A stretch of 40,866 nt of DNA from the NCBI GenBank assembly GCA_035570275.1, contig DATMNI010000208.1, forward strand, positions 1 to 40,866. The letters run 5' to 3'. Every line of letters begins with the position of its first letter. The first letter of the stretch is position 1. This DNA comes from DATMNI01 sp035570275. Lineage in GTDB: Bacteria; Acidobacteriota; Terriglobia; Bryobacterales; Bryobacteraceae. Positions 8,097 to 16,164 of this stretch are shown in pieces. The translations under genes were made by a program, and so were the position numbers. The notes under the pieces are model-generated. The model did no database searches, was not told where the DNA came from, and worked only from the letters and a program-made list of their open reading frames with translations.

Positions 8097-9419
8097 TCAC
8101 GGGACTCTCAAAGCGTAACCGCAGGCCTGGTACAGGTCGATGCGGCCGGCTCCCAGACCTTGGTTTGGGATGGCATAGGTCTGAGTCATTGCCGATCGCG
8201 ATACCGCGGGTTTGATGCCAGGGTTGATGCCCACCAACAGCGCCGACCCGCCGGAGACGAGCGCCGCGCTGAAGGAGGTCCCGGAAACTACGGCGTAGTT
8301 ATTTCCGGGATACGTGGTGATCAGACCCTCGCCGGGCGCCGCGACCGCGACCCAACTGTCTCCGTAGTTCGAGAATGCGCTTCGCGCATCCTGATCTGTT
8401 GTCGACGCCACTCCCTCCACCAAATTGCCCCAACCGGCGGGATACACCGTCGTCTGAGACGCGCCATTGCCAACCGACGCGACCGCTGCAATGTTTCTTC
8501 CGTTCGCGTAGGACAGCGCCAGGTACAGTTCAAGGGACGGCTGGGTGAGGCTGAAGCTCATGTTGATCACGTTTACGCGCGCGTTGGCCGCATAGTAAAT
8601 CGCTCGCACGATATCGGAGAGCCGCCCGGTTCCGTTGCTTCCGAATGCCTTCAACGGCATCAATTTCGCGCCCGGAGCGACGCGGTGGATCAGTCCCGCC
8701 ACCATCGTGCCGTGGCCGAATTCCTCCGGCAAATTCCCGTCGAGGATGCCGACCGTGGATTGGTCCAGAAGGGCCACGGTTGAACTGTTGACGCTCGTTG
8801 GGGCCTTGTTCTGCAACGACGTTGAGGATTGAGCAAGAACCAATGCAAGAATCGGACTGAGGTCGGCCAAGTCCGAGGCCAATCCAGCCTGATTGCGCGT
8901 GAAGTCGTATCCGGCAACAACCACATTTTGCAGCGCCGGATGCGAGGCGTCGATGCCCGTATCGATCACCGCCACGGTCCCGGCCCCAAGCGCGATCTGC
9001 TGGGCCGCCGGAAGGTTGATGATCCCCGCCGCCGGCTGGTTCAGGTAGGTGTCCCACCAGTTCTGGCCGTCAAATGGCGTGTACGTCCGGACCGACAAGC
9101 CGTCCAATATGCCGACGGTGGATTGATTGACCGACGCGCCCGATTCGGGCAAACTGGCCACATTGTCCAGTTCGAAACCGAGGACTCCCAGGGTTGACTG
9201 CACCAGAGGGATCAACAGGTCAGGAAGGAAACCGTCCGGCGCGCTGACCAGGTACAGTGTGTGGCCGGGATCGTTCAGCGGGGCAATGACTGTCAGGCCG
9301 TTCAGCAGAGCAATTATCGGAACAAGCAAGGAGTTAGCCCGAAGGATATATTGGCGGCAGAAGCCGCTCCCAGGCAACAATAGAAACAGTGAAAGCGCAA
9401 GAATACCAGCTCTTCTCAT
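8097..9419 (-). CDS. Secreted subtilisin-like (S8) serine protease
   Basis: The product is about 440 residues from the ATG ending at 9419, preceded by GAGGGGAG at good spacing. Residues 1-22 are a signal peptide (MRRAGILALSLFLLLPGSG). The S8 triad is intact: Asp153 in VAVIDTGID, His236 in EEFGHGTMVAG and Ser382 in VSGTSFSAALVSG, so it should be active outside the membrane. The Asp-to-His distance (83 residues) is roughly double the usual, because of an insert around residues 175-230. A motif of the form QSTVGILDG recurs in the pro-region (near 73 and 98) and in the insert (near 211 and 219), an internal repeat not typical of the family. It is the last gene of the sigma/CHAT cassette, 60 nt after the zinc-finger gene. 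Its role there (effector, or processing enzyme for an exported partner) is inference. Confidence 0.92.
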   Translation of the reverse strand: MRRAGILALSLFLLLPGSGFCRQYILRANSLLVPIIALLNGLTVIAPLNDPGHTLYLVSAPDGFLPDLLIPLVQSTLGVLGFELDNVASLPESGASVNQSTVGILDGLSVRTYTPFDGQNWWDTYLNQPAAGIINLPAAQQIALGAGTVAVIDTGIDASHPALQNVVVAGYDFTRNQAGLASDLADLSPILALVLAQSSTSLQNKAPTSVNSSTVALLDQSTVGILDGNLPEEFGHGTMVAGLIHRVAPGAKLMPLKAFGSNGTGRLSDIVRAIYYAANARVNVINMSFSLTQPSLELYLALSYANGRNIAAVASVGNGASQTTVYPAGWGNLVEGVASTTDQDARSAFSNYGDSWVAVAAPGEGLITTYPGNNYAVVSGTSFSAALVSGGSALLVGINPGIKPAVSRSAMTQTYAIPNQGLGAGRIDLYQACGYALRVP

Positions 9420-9479
9420 GCGGATTACTCCCCTCACGGGGTGACGCGGCACGGCGGCGCGCGCTGAACCAGCGGCCGA

Positions 9480-10073
9480 CTACTGGCCGCCCACTCCCAC
9501 CACGATCCTGAACCTGCGCCCAGGAACATACTCCATCTGAAACTCGCCGAATTGGTTCGTCACGGCGCGCGCCAGCACCTCGGCGCCGGCCTTCAAGGTC
9601 ACAGTCGTTCCAGCCGACTGCTCGCCGACGCCGGACTTCCACGTCACCTGCCCGATCAGCCGTACGGCGTGTCCTCCCGAAACGGCATTCTGCTGAACGT
9701 CAACCGAGTAACCCGAACCGCTATACAACGTCTGGCGTGCGGAATGCGAAGCGTTCCTCACCCCCAGCGCAAAGGGCTCGCGAAAGCTGTCGAACATCAA
9801 ATCGCAAATCCTTCGCGCGCCGGCAAATACTCCCTCGGGGCACTGAAAGATCGCAAGCTGCTTGATCCGGTTGACTTCCGCCTCCGGAACCTCCAATTCA
9901 ATTTCGCGCCGCGCAAACGTCAGGACCTGCTCCATCCGCGACCGTTCGCCATTACAGCGTTCGCAGCCCGTGGTGAGGTGCTTGCGCATGATTTCGAAGT
10001 CTATTTGTGAGTGAAGGCCGCGCACATAGTCGCTCCACTCTCCCAAGCTGAAATGTTCCATCGGCACGCTCAT
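9480..10073 (-). CDS. Putative zinc-finger anti-sigma-like protein with C-terminal beta-sandwich
   Basis: The product is about 197 residues (MSVPMEHFSLGEWSDYVRGL). The start is fixed by an ATGA overlap: its ATG (10073-10071) shares bases with the TGA of the receiver gene. The open frame continues upstream to 10460, but that region is the receiver gene read out of frame. Residues 32-40 read HLTTGCERC, an H-X4-C-X2-C close to the H-X3-C-X2-C zinc motif of anti-sigma (ZAS) factors. The middle is helical and charged. The C-terminal 70 residues (VRLIGQVTW, then TVTLKAGAEVLARAVTNQFGEFQ) resemble a carboxypeptidase-regulatory-like beta-sandwich. No transmembrane helix is visible, so it is probably cytoplasmic. 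With an ECF sigma factor three genes upstream, an anti-sigma role is plausible but unproven. Confidence 0.6.
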   Translation of the reverse strand: MSVPMEHFSLGEWSDYVRGLHSQIDFEIMRKHLTTGCERCNGERSRMEQVLTFARREIELEVPEAEVNRIKQLAIFQCPEGVFAGARRICDLMFDSFREPFALGVRNASHSARQTLYSGSGYSVDVQQNAVSGGHAVRLIGQVTWKSGVGEQSAGTTVTLKAGAEVLARAVTNQFGEFQMEYVPGRRFRIVVGVGGQ

Positions 10074-10678
10074 AATCCGAGGGTAATCCCTTCGGAGGAA
10101 ATAGCGGTTGAGAGCCCGGCAGCCCCCGCCGGCGTGCAACTCCTCACCGCATCCTTGAAATGCCTCAGCGAGCCAGCGACGGCCTGAGCCAAACTGTCGG
10201 CCAGAAACGGCTTCAGCAGAATCGCCCATTTGGCCCGGAGAGGGGAGAATTGGTGTGGAATGTGCCCCGAGGCCAGAAGCGGCTTCCGCAGAATCGCCCA
10301 CTTGGCCTGCAGAGGGGAGAATTCGTCCGGAATGTGCCCCGACATGAATACAACTGGGATCCCTGCGTGATGCCTTTGCAACTCGCGGGCCAGCGTGAAG
10401 CCATCCATTCCGGGCATACTCACATCGCTCAGCACGAGATCGACCCCCTCCGCGTCGCAAATTGAAATGGCCTCTGCGCCTGAGCCGGCCTGCAATGTAC
10501 GATAGCCGTATCGTTGGAGCAGCAATTCAGCAACGTTCCGCACCGGCCTCTCGTCATCGACTACGAGGATGGTTGCGAGTGAAGAGCCGCGCTGCGCGCG
10601 CCCGTCAATGTGCCTGACTCCCACTGGGCCTGTGAAGTGTGTGCCGGGTATCGGGTGAAGCATCTGGTCTGGTGTCAT
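10070..10678 (-). CDS. Single-domain response regulator with an internal 24-residue duplication
   Basis: The product is about 202 residues: a short N-terminal extension, then a CheY-like receiver starting ATILVVDDERPVRN (acidic pair near 41-42), the phosphoacceptor Asp85 in LVLSDVSMPGMDG, and the switch Ser in VVFMSGH. No DNA-binding or enzymatic output domain follows. The segment from GHIPDEFSPLQAKWAILRKP onward is repeated immediately as GHIPHQFSPLRAKWAILLKP, duplicating strand beta5 with its conserved Lys-Pro. The DNA repeat unit is 72 nt. The start could be the ATG at 10678, the ATG at 10663 or an internal GTG. It lies 76 nt after the TPR-CHAT gene and its stop overlaps the next start (ATGA), so translation of the two is probably coupled. 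No cognate histidine kinase is present in the window. Confidence 0.85.
   Translation of the reverse strand: MTPDQMLHPIPGTHFTGPVGVRHIDGRAQRGSSLATILVVDDERPVRNVAELLLQRYGYRTLQAGSGAEAISICDAEGVDLVLSDVSMPGMDGFTLARELQRHHAGIPVVFMSGHIPDEFSPLQAKWAILRKPLLASGHIPHQFSPLRAKWAILLKPFLADSLAQAVAGSLRHFKDAVRSCTPAGAAGLSTAISSEGITLGL
10199..10342 (-). repeat. 72-nt tandem duplication inside the receiver gene
   Basis: Unit 1 (10199-10270) and unit 2 (10271-10342) both begin GGCCAGAA(A/G)CGGCTTC and end GTGCCCCGA, with scattered substitutions between them. The length is exactly 24 codons, so the frame is kept. There are two copies and no spacer, so this is not CRISPR. Confidence 0.95.
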
Positions 10679-10698
10679 TTCACCCTAAGAGTGGGCAC

Positions 10699-10727
10699 GG
10701 CAGGCCCTAAAAATATAGCCGCCCGCC
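10699..10727 (-). promoter_or_regulatory. Possible hairpin between the TPR-CHAT and receiver genes
   Basis: In the 76-nt gap, read on the minus strand, GGCGGGC can pair with GCCTGCC (one G-U) around an AT-rich loop of 15 nt containing TATATTTTT. No T-run follows, so it is not a standard terminator. It might modulate read-through from the protease gene, or the AT-rich loop may be part of a promoter. Confidence 0.25.
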
Positions 10728-10754
10728 GGGTTTTATCCCTTACTACTAAAGTTA

Positions 10755-13598
10755 TTAGCTGCCGATCAGGACGAACGGAGCCCAGAAGAAGGGGTGCGGA
10801 TAGTCCACGCGCAGGCGCGTCATCGCCGCACGAAGTGCCGAGGACTTGTCTCCGTGCGCCGCCAATTCCCGGTAGAAGAACTCCATGAATTGCGCTGTGC
10901 TGGCGTCGGAAACATCCCACAAACTGACCAGGACGGCGCGCGCGCCCGCATAGAGGAGTCCTCGGACCAGGCCGAGAAGTTCATCCCCGGCAACCACCGT
11001 CGACAAGCCGGTTCCGCATCCGCTTAGCGTGATCAGATCGCAGGCGAGGTCCAACTCATAAAACTCGTAGACCCGAACCTCGCTGGTCCCGAGGCGAACC
11101 GATGAAAACATCGGATTGTCCTGACGGAACCAGCCGTGAGTGGCGATATGCACGAACCGGCTGGATGGAGCATACTCGCGGAGGCGTTCGACGGTAGCGG
11201 ACGGCCCCGTGAACGTGATGGCTTTTGGCAGGCTGGCGGCCACGGCTTCGATCTCGCCCGCAATATGCGGGGCGTAAGCGTCGGGAACACCCAGGATCAG
11301 CGATTGTTCGCCCGGCCGCTCGCGTTTGGCCCGGCTGAGGTGGAACACGCTGACACTCGGCGCGTACGAAAAAGAGTACATGTCGATCAGGTAACGGTCG
11401 CCGTCCCTCAGCGCGTGAAATGGGACCTCGTGAAGGAATCCATGCGGCACAATCACCAGGCTGCGGCCCCGCACCTGCAAGCGCAATGGCTCCACCAGAA
11501 GCCGGTATAGCGTGGAAAGGTGTTCGTCGGTAGCCTGGCGCAGCAGGCTTTGGTGCTGGTCGAAATACTCCGGCCCGAGCCGGAACTTGGAGAGCTGAAA
11601 CTGCAGCAACCGCGCGGCGTCCCGCGCCTGGGCGGCGTCCCCCAACGAGGCCACTTGCAGTCCGTCGCGCGTGATAATGCAAGCGCAGAGCCGGCCGCGA
11701 GTCTCGTAATACTCCAGAATGCAGGCATCGTCCGGAATCGCGGCCTGTGCCTGTTCGAGCGAGATCGTTCCATTCTCCTGCACGGACGCGAATTCGGCGT
11801 GACTCGCCCGCAGTTCTTGAATCAGGCTCTCGATGTGCTTTTCGTTCTCTCCGGCGCGCTCCCGCAAGGCGCGCGTTTCGCGGGTACGGACGCGGCCCTG
11901 TGCGTTCAGCGCTTCGATGCGGCGATAGCACGCGTGCATCTCCTTGCGCCGCGTCCGCAGTTCTTCCACCAGCAGATTGCCGTTCGGAGCCGGAAGGGAC
12001 GACAATTGAAACGCAATCAGATCGGCCAGCGTTCGGGATTTCGCCTGCTCAATGTAGGTGAACGCCCGGCGCTCCCAATCGCGCCCGCGGCCGGAGAGGG
12101 TAAGCCATACCAGGCTCTCGTAGATTCCAAGCTTGTCTTGCAAGATCGAAATCTTCAGTTCCTCGCCGGCGAGGTTGCTGCGAAGGTCCTCCAGGTAAGC
12201 GTGGGCTTTCTGAAAGGCGCGTAAGGCGGCGGCCCTGTTTCCGAGCGCCTCTTCGATATCCCCGTGCGTCTGATGCGCGTGAAAGCTGATGGACGGCGAA
12301 CCGGCGCTCGCCAGTCTCCGCAGGGCCGAGCGGCAGGCGGCGCGCGCATGGGCGAACCTCCGATGCCGGGACTCAATCCGCGCCAGAACGATTTCGCAGA
12401 TCGCCGCCTTGCCTTGAAGACGGAGACGCGAAAAGAACCCTAACGCGGACGAGCACAGCCGGCGAGCTTCCTGGAGCCGGCCGGCCTCAAACATCACCAG
12501 CCCGCTATGGAGATCGAGCATCGCAGGCCAAACCCGGTTGCGCTCCGCCCGAAACAGCCGCCGCGCCTGTTCGAACAGTTCCAGCGCCCGCGCCGTGTCA
12601 GCCTGCCTGGCGGCAACCAGGCCGGCATTCGCCAGCGCTTTGGCGGTTTCGTATTTCATGCCCAGGTCGCGGAACTGGTCAAGCGCCTTATTTGCCAGGC
12701 CGCCTGCCCGTTCGATCAGGTTGAGCTCGAGATACATTTCGGATTCGTCCAGGTCACAAAGGGCCATGTGGTACCGGTCTCCGAAATCGGCCGCATAGTT
12801 GCGCGCGAGACGGTACAGCGCGATTGCGTTCTTATATTCGCCCCGCAGATAGTGCAGATAGGCGATGTTGTAATCGGCTTCGGCCACCAGGACAGACATC
12901 TTGTGGCGCACACAATGCACCCGCGCCTCCTGGTAAGCGCGTAGAGCTTCGTCGAAGTGGCTGAGGCTGATGTGGCAGACCGCCAGATTGCTGAACAGCG
13001 CCGCTACGTCCTCCGGCAGCCCGATCGCCAGCAGCGTTTCCTGGGCCGCCTGATAGCGTTCGAGCGCCTCCTGAAATCGATCCTGACGGTAGAGGACGTT
13101 TCCGATATTGACATCCAGCCGGGCAAGACGCAGCCGATCGCCGTGTTTCTCGAAAACCCGCCGCGCCCGGGCTGCCCACCGCAGGGCGGTCCGGTACTTG
13201 CCCAGATAAGCGGCGCTGTGGATAGCGCCGTTCAGCGTGCGCGCCACATCGAGATCGCGCTTCAGCCGGGTGAGGATGGCGAGGGCTGCTTGATAGTGTT
13301 CCAGCGCGTTGGCGTGCTGCGACTTCGCGTACCGCACGTGCCCGAGCGCCCGGTGAGCTTGCGCGCGCGCGTACGGGTCTTCGATTTCTTCCGCCATCCA
13401 GGCCGAAAGCTGGGCTAGCCGTTCGGCCTGGATCAGATCGACCCGGACCAGCCTGACCACTTCGCCGTAAAGCAGTTCCACGAATGTGGTATTCCAAATC
13501 TCCGGGTTCGAGCGGACCAGGTCAAGCCTTTGGCGTCTCGACGGCAGCGCCGACAGCATCCCGATCAATTGTTCCGCCCGATTCCCGGGGGCTGCCAT
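10755..13598 (-). CDS. TPR-CHAT caspase-like cysteine protease
   Basis: The product is about 947 residues starting MAAPGNRAEQLIGMLSALPS. The ATG at 13598 is one base after the sigma factor stop and has GCGAGGT upstream; the frame is open to 13706 but would overlap the sigma gene. The first 500 or so residues are a long array of tetratricopeptide repeats (ALEHYQAALAILTRL, ALERYQAAQETLLAIG and similar), followed by a coiled, Arg/Glu-rich stretch. The C-terminal 300 residues are a CHAT domain (clan CD, caspase/separase relatives). The catalytic pair is intact: His821 in FVHIATHGWF and Cys861 in TLSGCGTGL, followed by LLYAGARAVLVSLWDVSD and the FFWAPFVLIGS end. No signal peptide or membrane helix, so cytoplasmic. 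TPR-CHAT proteases elsewhere are switched on by a partner and cleave a dedicated substrate. Here the neighbouring zinc-finger and receiver proteins are the obvious candidates, which is inference. Confidence 0.93.
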   Translation of the reverse strand: MAAPGNRAEQLIGMLSALPSRRQRLDLVRSNPEIWNTTFVELLYGEVVRLVRVDLIQAERLAQLSAWMAEEIEDPYARAQAHRALGHVRYAKSQHANALEHYQAALAILTRLKRDLDVARTLNGAIHSAAYLGKYRTALRWAARARRVFEKHGDRLRLARLDVNIGNVLYRQDRFQEALERYQAAQETLLAIGLPEDVAALFSNLAVCHISLSHFDEALRAYQEARVHCVRHKMSVLVAEADYNIAYLHYLRGEYKNAIALYRLARNYAADFGDRYHMALCDLDESEMYLELNLIERAGGLANKALDQFRDLGMKYETAKALANAGLVAARQADTARALELFEQARRLFRAERNRVWPAMLDLHSGLVMFEAGRLQEARRLCSSALGFFSRLRLQGKAAICEIVLARIESRHRRFAHARAACRSALRRLASAGSPSISFHAHQTHGDIEEALGNRAAALRAFQKAHAYLEDLRSNLAGEELKISILQDKLGIYESLVWLTLSGRGRDWERRAFTYIEQAKSRTLADLIAFQLSSLPAPNGNLLVEELRTRRKEMHACYRRIEALNAQGRVRTRETRALRERAGENEKHIESLIQELRASHAEFASVQENGTISLEQAQAAIPDDACILEYYETRGRLCACIITRDGLQVASLGDAAQARDAARLLQFQLSKFRLGPEYFDQHQSLLRQATDEHLSTLYRLLVEPLRLQVRGRSLVIVPHGFLHEVPFHALRDGDRYLIDMYSFSYAPSVSVFHLSRAKRERPGEQSLILGVPDAYAPHIAGEIEAVAASLPKAITFTGPSATVERLREYAPSSRFVHIATHGWFRQDNPMFSSVRLGTSEVRVYEFYELDLACDLITLSGCGTGLSTVVAGDELLGLVRGLLYAGARAVLVSLWDVSDASTAQFMEFFYRELAAHGDKSSALRAAMTRLRVDYPHPFFWAPFVLIGS

Positions 13599-13599
13599 C

Positions 13600-14322
13600 T
13601 CAAAGACCTCGCTCTTCGAGAAGGTTCTTGAGACGTTGCAAACAGCGCCCGCGGATGAAGCCGATGGAGCCCGTAGCCAGACCGAGCCTTTGCGCGATGG
13701 CGTCATACGGTTGCGGCGGCTGCGAGAAGAACAGCAGGCGAATCAGTTCCTGGCAGCGCGGCTGCAATTGATCGATGGCCTCGCGGATGTCCTGGTCACG
13801 GGCCGCTTCGTGGAGTATTTCGGCGATGTTGCGGCCGGGCTCGGTTACCTGTTCGACGGCTTCGGCGGACTCGGACTGCGGCGGCAGAGAGTAGCGTTCT
13901 ATCCATTCCTGGCATTTGCGGGAAGTGACCGTCATCAGCCAAGAGCGAAGGGCGTCAGGAGAGCGAATTTCATCGAGTTCCGAGAACAGTTCCAGGCACA
14001 CGGCCTGAAACACGTCGGCGCAGTCTTCCGGGCTGAAATGGTAACGAAACGGGATGGAGTAAATCAGACGTTTGTACCTGTCGACCAGAGTGGCCCAGGC
14101 GCGCTGATCGCCGGCCCGACAGGCCTTGATGAGCCTGGCATCGCTGGTGTTCCCGGCAGCGGCAATTGAAATCAAGTCTGGTTTCGCGCCTGGAATACTC
14201 GTTACCTCCCGGACCAGAACACCTGATCGAGATTGGCGAGAGCATAAGGGGGCAGTATTCCGGGTTGCCAGCCAGCCAGTCCCTTCCTGGCGCCTACGAG
14301 AACGTTCGGACTTGCGAGGCAA
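13600..14322 (-). CDS. ECF-type RNA polymerase sigma factor
   Basis: The longest frame gives 240 residues. Region 2 runs from DARLIKACRAGDQRAWATLV through YKRLIYSIPFRY, DCADVFQAVCLELF and LRSWLMTVTSRKC. Region 4 runs from EAIDQLQPRCQELIRLLFFS through YDAIAQRLGLATGSIGFIRG to CLQRLKNLLEERG. Region 3 is absent, as expected for ECF sigmas. The true start is uncertain. The ATG at 14322 would overlap the upstream gene by about 120 nt, and the first 49 residues look non-conserved. A TTG at 14175 lies just downstream of a GGGAGGT overlapping the upstream stop. Only one base separates its stop from the TPR-CHAT start, so the sigma factor and protease are made together. It presumably directs transcription of this cassette or of target genes elsewhere. 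Confidence 0.9.
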   Translation of the reverse strand: MPRKSERSRRRQEGTGWLATRNTAPLCSRQSRSGVLVREVTSIPGAKPDLISIAAAGNTSDARLIKACRAGDQRAWATLVDRYKRLIYSIPFRYHFSPEDCADVFQAVCLELFSELDEIRSPDALRSWLMTVTSRKCQEWIERYSLPPQSESAEAVEQVTEPGRNIAEILHEAARDQDIREAIDQLQPRCQELIRLLFFSQPPQPYDAIAQRLGLATGSIGFIRGRCLQRLKNLLEERGL

Positions 14323-15893
14323 ATAATCGGCAGAAATTCCGCGACGATTTGCTGAACCCGATCGTAGAGGCGTTTCCTTTCGGCATAAGTGGCTACGAGT
14401 TGGGACTTCATCAGGTTATCCAACTCGGCTTGCCATGCTGTGGTGGGCTGCTTATGGGTCAGATCCCACAGGTGGGTCGCGCCGGAAGATAGGAGCAGGC
14501 TCATCTGCGGCGCCGGGTCCGCGTCGCCACCGCCCAAAGCGAGCAGACACGACTCATAATCCAGGCTGTTCGATACGCGGTCCAGCAAGCTTCGGAACTC
14601 GAGCGTCACGATGTTCACAGTTATACCGAGCTGACGTAAATCGGCCTGTACCAGAGTGGCCATCTGTTCGCGATCGGTATTACCGGCGCTTGTCAGCAGC
14701 GAAAACTCAACGGCTGCGCCTGTCTTATCATGCAGCAATCCACTCGCATCCCACAAGAAACCAGATGCGCGCAGCAGGTCGCGGGCTTTCTCCAGAGAAC
14801 GCTTGGGCTTCGGCAGCGATTGGTTCTCCCACAGGCGGTCGCCCGGGCTCACATGCCACCAGATCGGAGCGCCGTGCGTTGCGTAGACGAGTCTGACGAT
14901 GCTTTCCCGATCGATGGCAAACGAAACGGCGCGCCGGAAGCCGGCGTCCTGAAACCACTTCTGCCTGGCCTCGATCGCACCCAGTTTGCGGCCCGCCAGA
15001 TCGTTCAGATTGAACATGAGAAAGTTGAATTCCAGGCTCGGCCCGAGATCTTCCATGCGGTAGCCGCCGTCGCGCCGGGCCAGCGCTTCGAAATTCTTCG
15101 CCCCCAGCCTGGCGATCAGGTCGGTTTCGCCGCCCCTGAATCGAAGGACCTGGTCGTCCTCCGTAGGGACGAACAGGACGTTCACGCGGTCCACCGCGGG
15201 AAGGCGCTGCCCGGCTGCATCGAGTCTCCAGTAATAGGGATTTTTCTCTAAGACCAGCCGCTGCCCGGGGACGTACTCCCGCAAACGGAAAGGCCCGAGC
15301 CCCACGATTTGGCCGGGCGCACTGCCGACACCCCACGTCTCACCCAGACGATGCTCGCGATACGGTGCCTCCAGAATATGACGCGGCAGGATGGCAATGC
15401 TGTCGAACAGCCGCTCGCCCGGCGCATATGGCTCCGCAAACTCGAACACGACCGTGTCGGTGTCGAGCTTTCGGACCTGCACCGGTTTGCCATGAACCAT
15501 CAGCAAATCACGCTGGGGTGAACCGGTGGCCGGATCCAGCAAGAGCTGGAACGTAAACAGGACATCCTCAACTTCAAATGGCTGGCCGTCCGAGAAACGG
15601 ACGCCGCGTCGAATGTGCACCGTGTATCGCCGCCCGTCGGGGGAACTCTCCCACTTCTCGGCCAAGGCGGGTTCGGTTCTCAGTGACCTCCGGTTGATGT
15701 GAACAAGGTCAGCCATCAACAGTTGCAGTACGTCCCTGGAGACGTTGTCAACGGCTGTGACTGGGTTGAGCGTTTTGGGTTCTGTCCTCTCCGCAAAGGT
15801 GATGGAGCCTCCGGCACTTACTCCCCCTGACCTTGGCTGGGCGGTTCCGGCTGCGACCAGTCCAACTGCGATGATAGCGATCTGGCCCAGCAT
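14202..15893 (-). CDS. Family 5 extracellular solute-binding protein (oligopeptide type)
   Basis: The product is about 563 residues with a signal peptide (MLGQIAIIAVGLVAAGTAQ), no obvious lipobox cysteine, and a complete SBP_bac_5 fold: FAERTEPKTLNPVTAVDN at the start, ALAEKWESSPDGRRYTVHIR, GVRFSDGQPFEVEDVLFTF, GLGPFRLREYVPGQRLVLEK, and RRAVSFAIDRESIVRLV. Such proteins bind peptides, nickel chelates or similar ligands for ABC importers. No permease or ATPase of the Dpp/Opp type is present, so it is an orphan and may serve as a sensor or ligand buffer. It is first in the minus-strand run leading into the sigma factor, whose possible starts overlap or abut its end. The 271-nt stretch upstream (15894-16164) has no convincing gene. 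Confidence 0.9.
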   Translation of the reverse strand: MLGQIAIIAVGLVAAGTAQPRSGGVSAGGSITFAERTEPKTLNPVTAVDNVSRDVLQLLMADLVHINRRSLRTEPALAEKWESSPDGRRYTVHIRRGVRFSDGQPFEVEDVLFTFQLLLDPATGSPQRDLLMVHGKPVQVRKLDTDTVVFEFAEPYAPGERLFDSIAILPRHILEAPYREHRLGETWGVGSAPGQIVGLGPFRLREYVPGQRLVLEKNPYYWRLDAAGQRLPAVDRVNVLFVPTEDDQVLRFRGGETDLIARLGAKNFEALARRDGGYRMEDLGPSLEFNFLMFNLNDLAGRKLGAIEARQKWFQDAGFRRAVSFAIDRESIVRLVYATHGAPIWWHVSPGDRLWENQSLPKPKRSLEKARDLLRASGFLWDASGLLHDKTGAAVEFSLLTSAGNTDREQMATLVQADLRQLGITVNIVTLEFRSLLDRVSNSLDYESCLLALGGGDADPAPQMSLLLSSGATHLWDLTHKQPTTAWQAELDNLMKSQLVATYAERKRLYDRVQQIVAEFLPIICLASPNVLVGARKGLAGWQPGILPPYALANLDQVFWSGR

Positions 15894-16164
15894 CTAACTC
15901 TTTTTATAGTGGCATATTAGCGGACCTTGAAATCGCCGCGAGCGTCGGTACCAGCTCACCACAGTGCCCTTTCGCACTGCCGCTATGGACCGCTGAGCTG
16001 CGGAAGAGTAGCGGAGGAACATACCTGATACTACGGCATTCTGTAGCGATGCCGGCAATCCCCGCTTCGCGCCGGAGGCCTCGGAGGCCTATCCACGGCG
16101 GGATACTTGGGCGGCTCAGGGCGCAGTGCCACCAGTTCGACACCGGCGGGCGCCTGCCGAGGCG

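Noticed and set aside
10074..10460. N-terminal extension of the zinc-finger protein frame
   Set aside because: This part is the receiver gene read in another frame; the ATGA overlap and the protein character favour the start at 10073.
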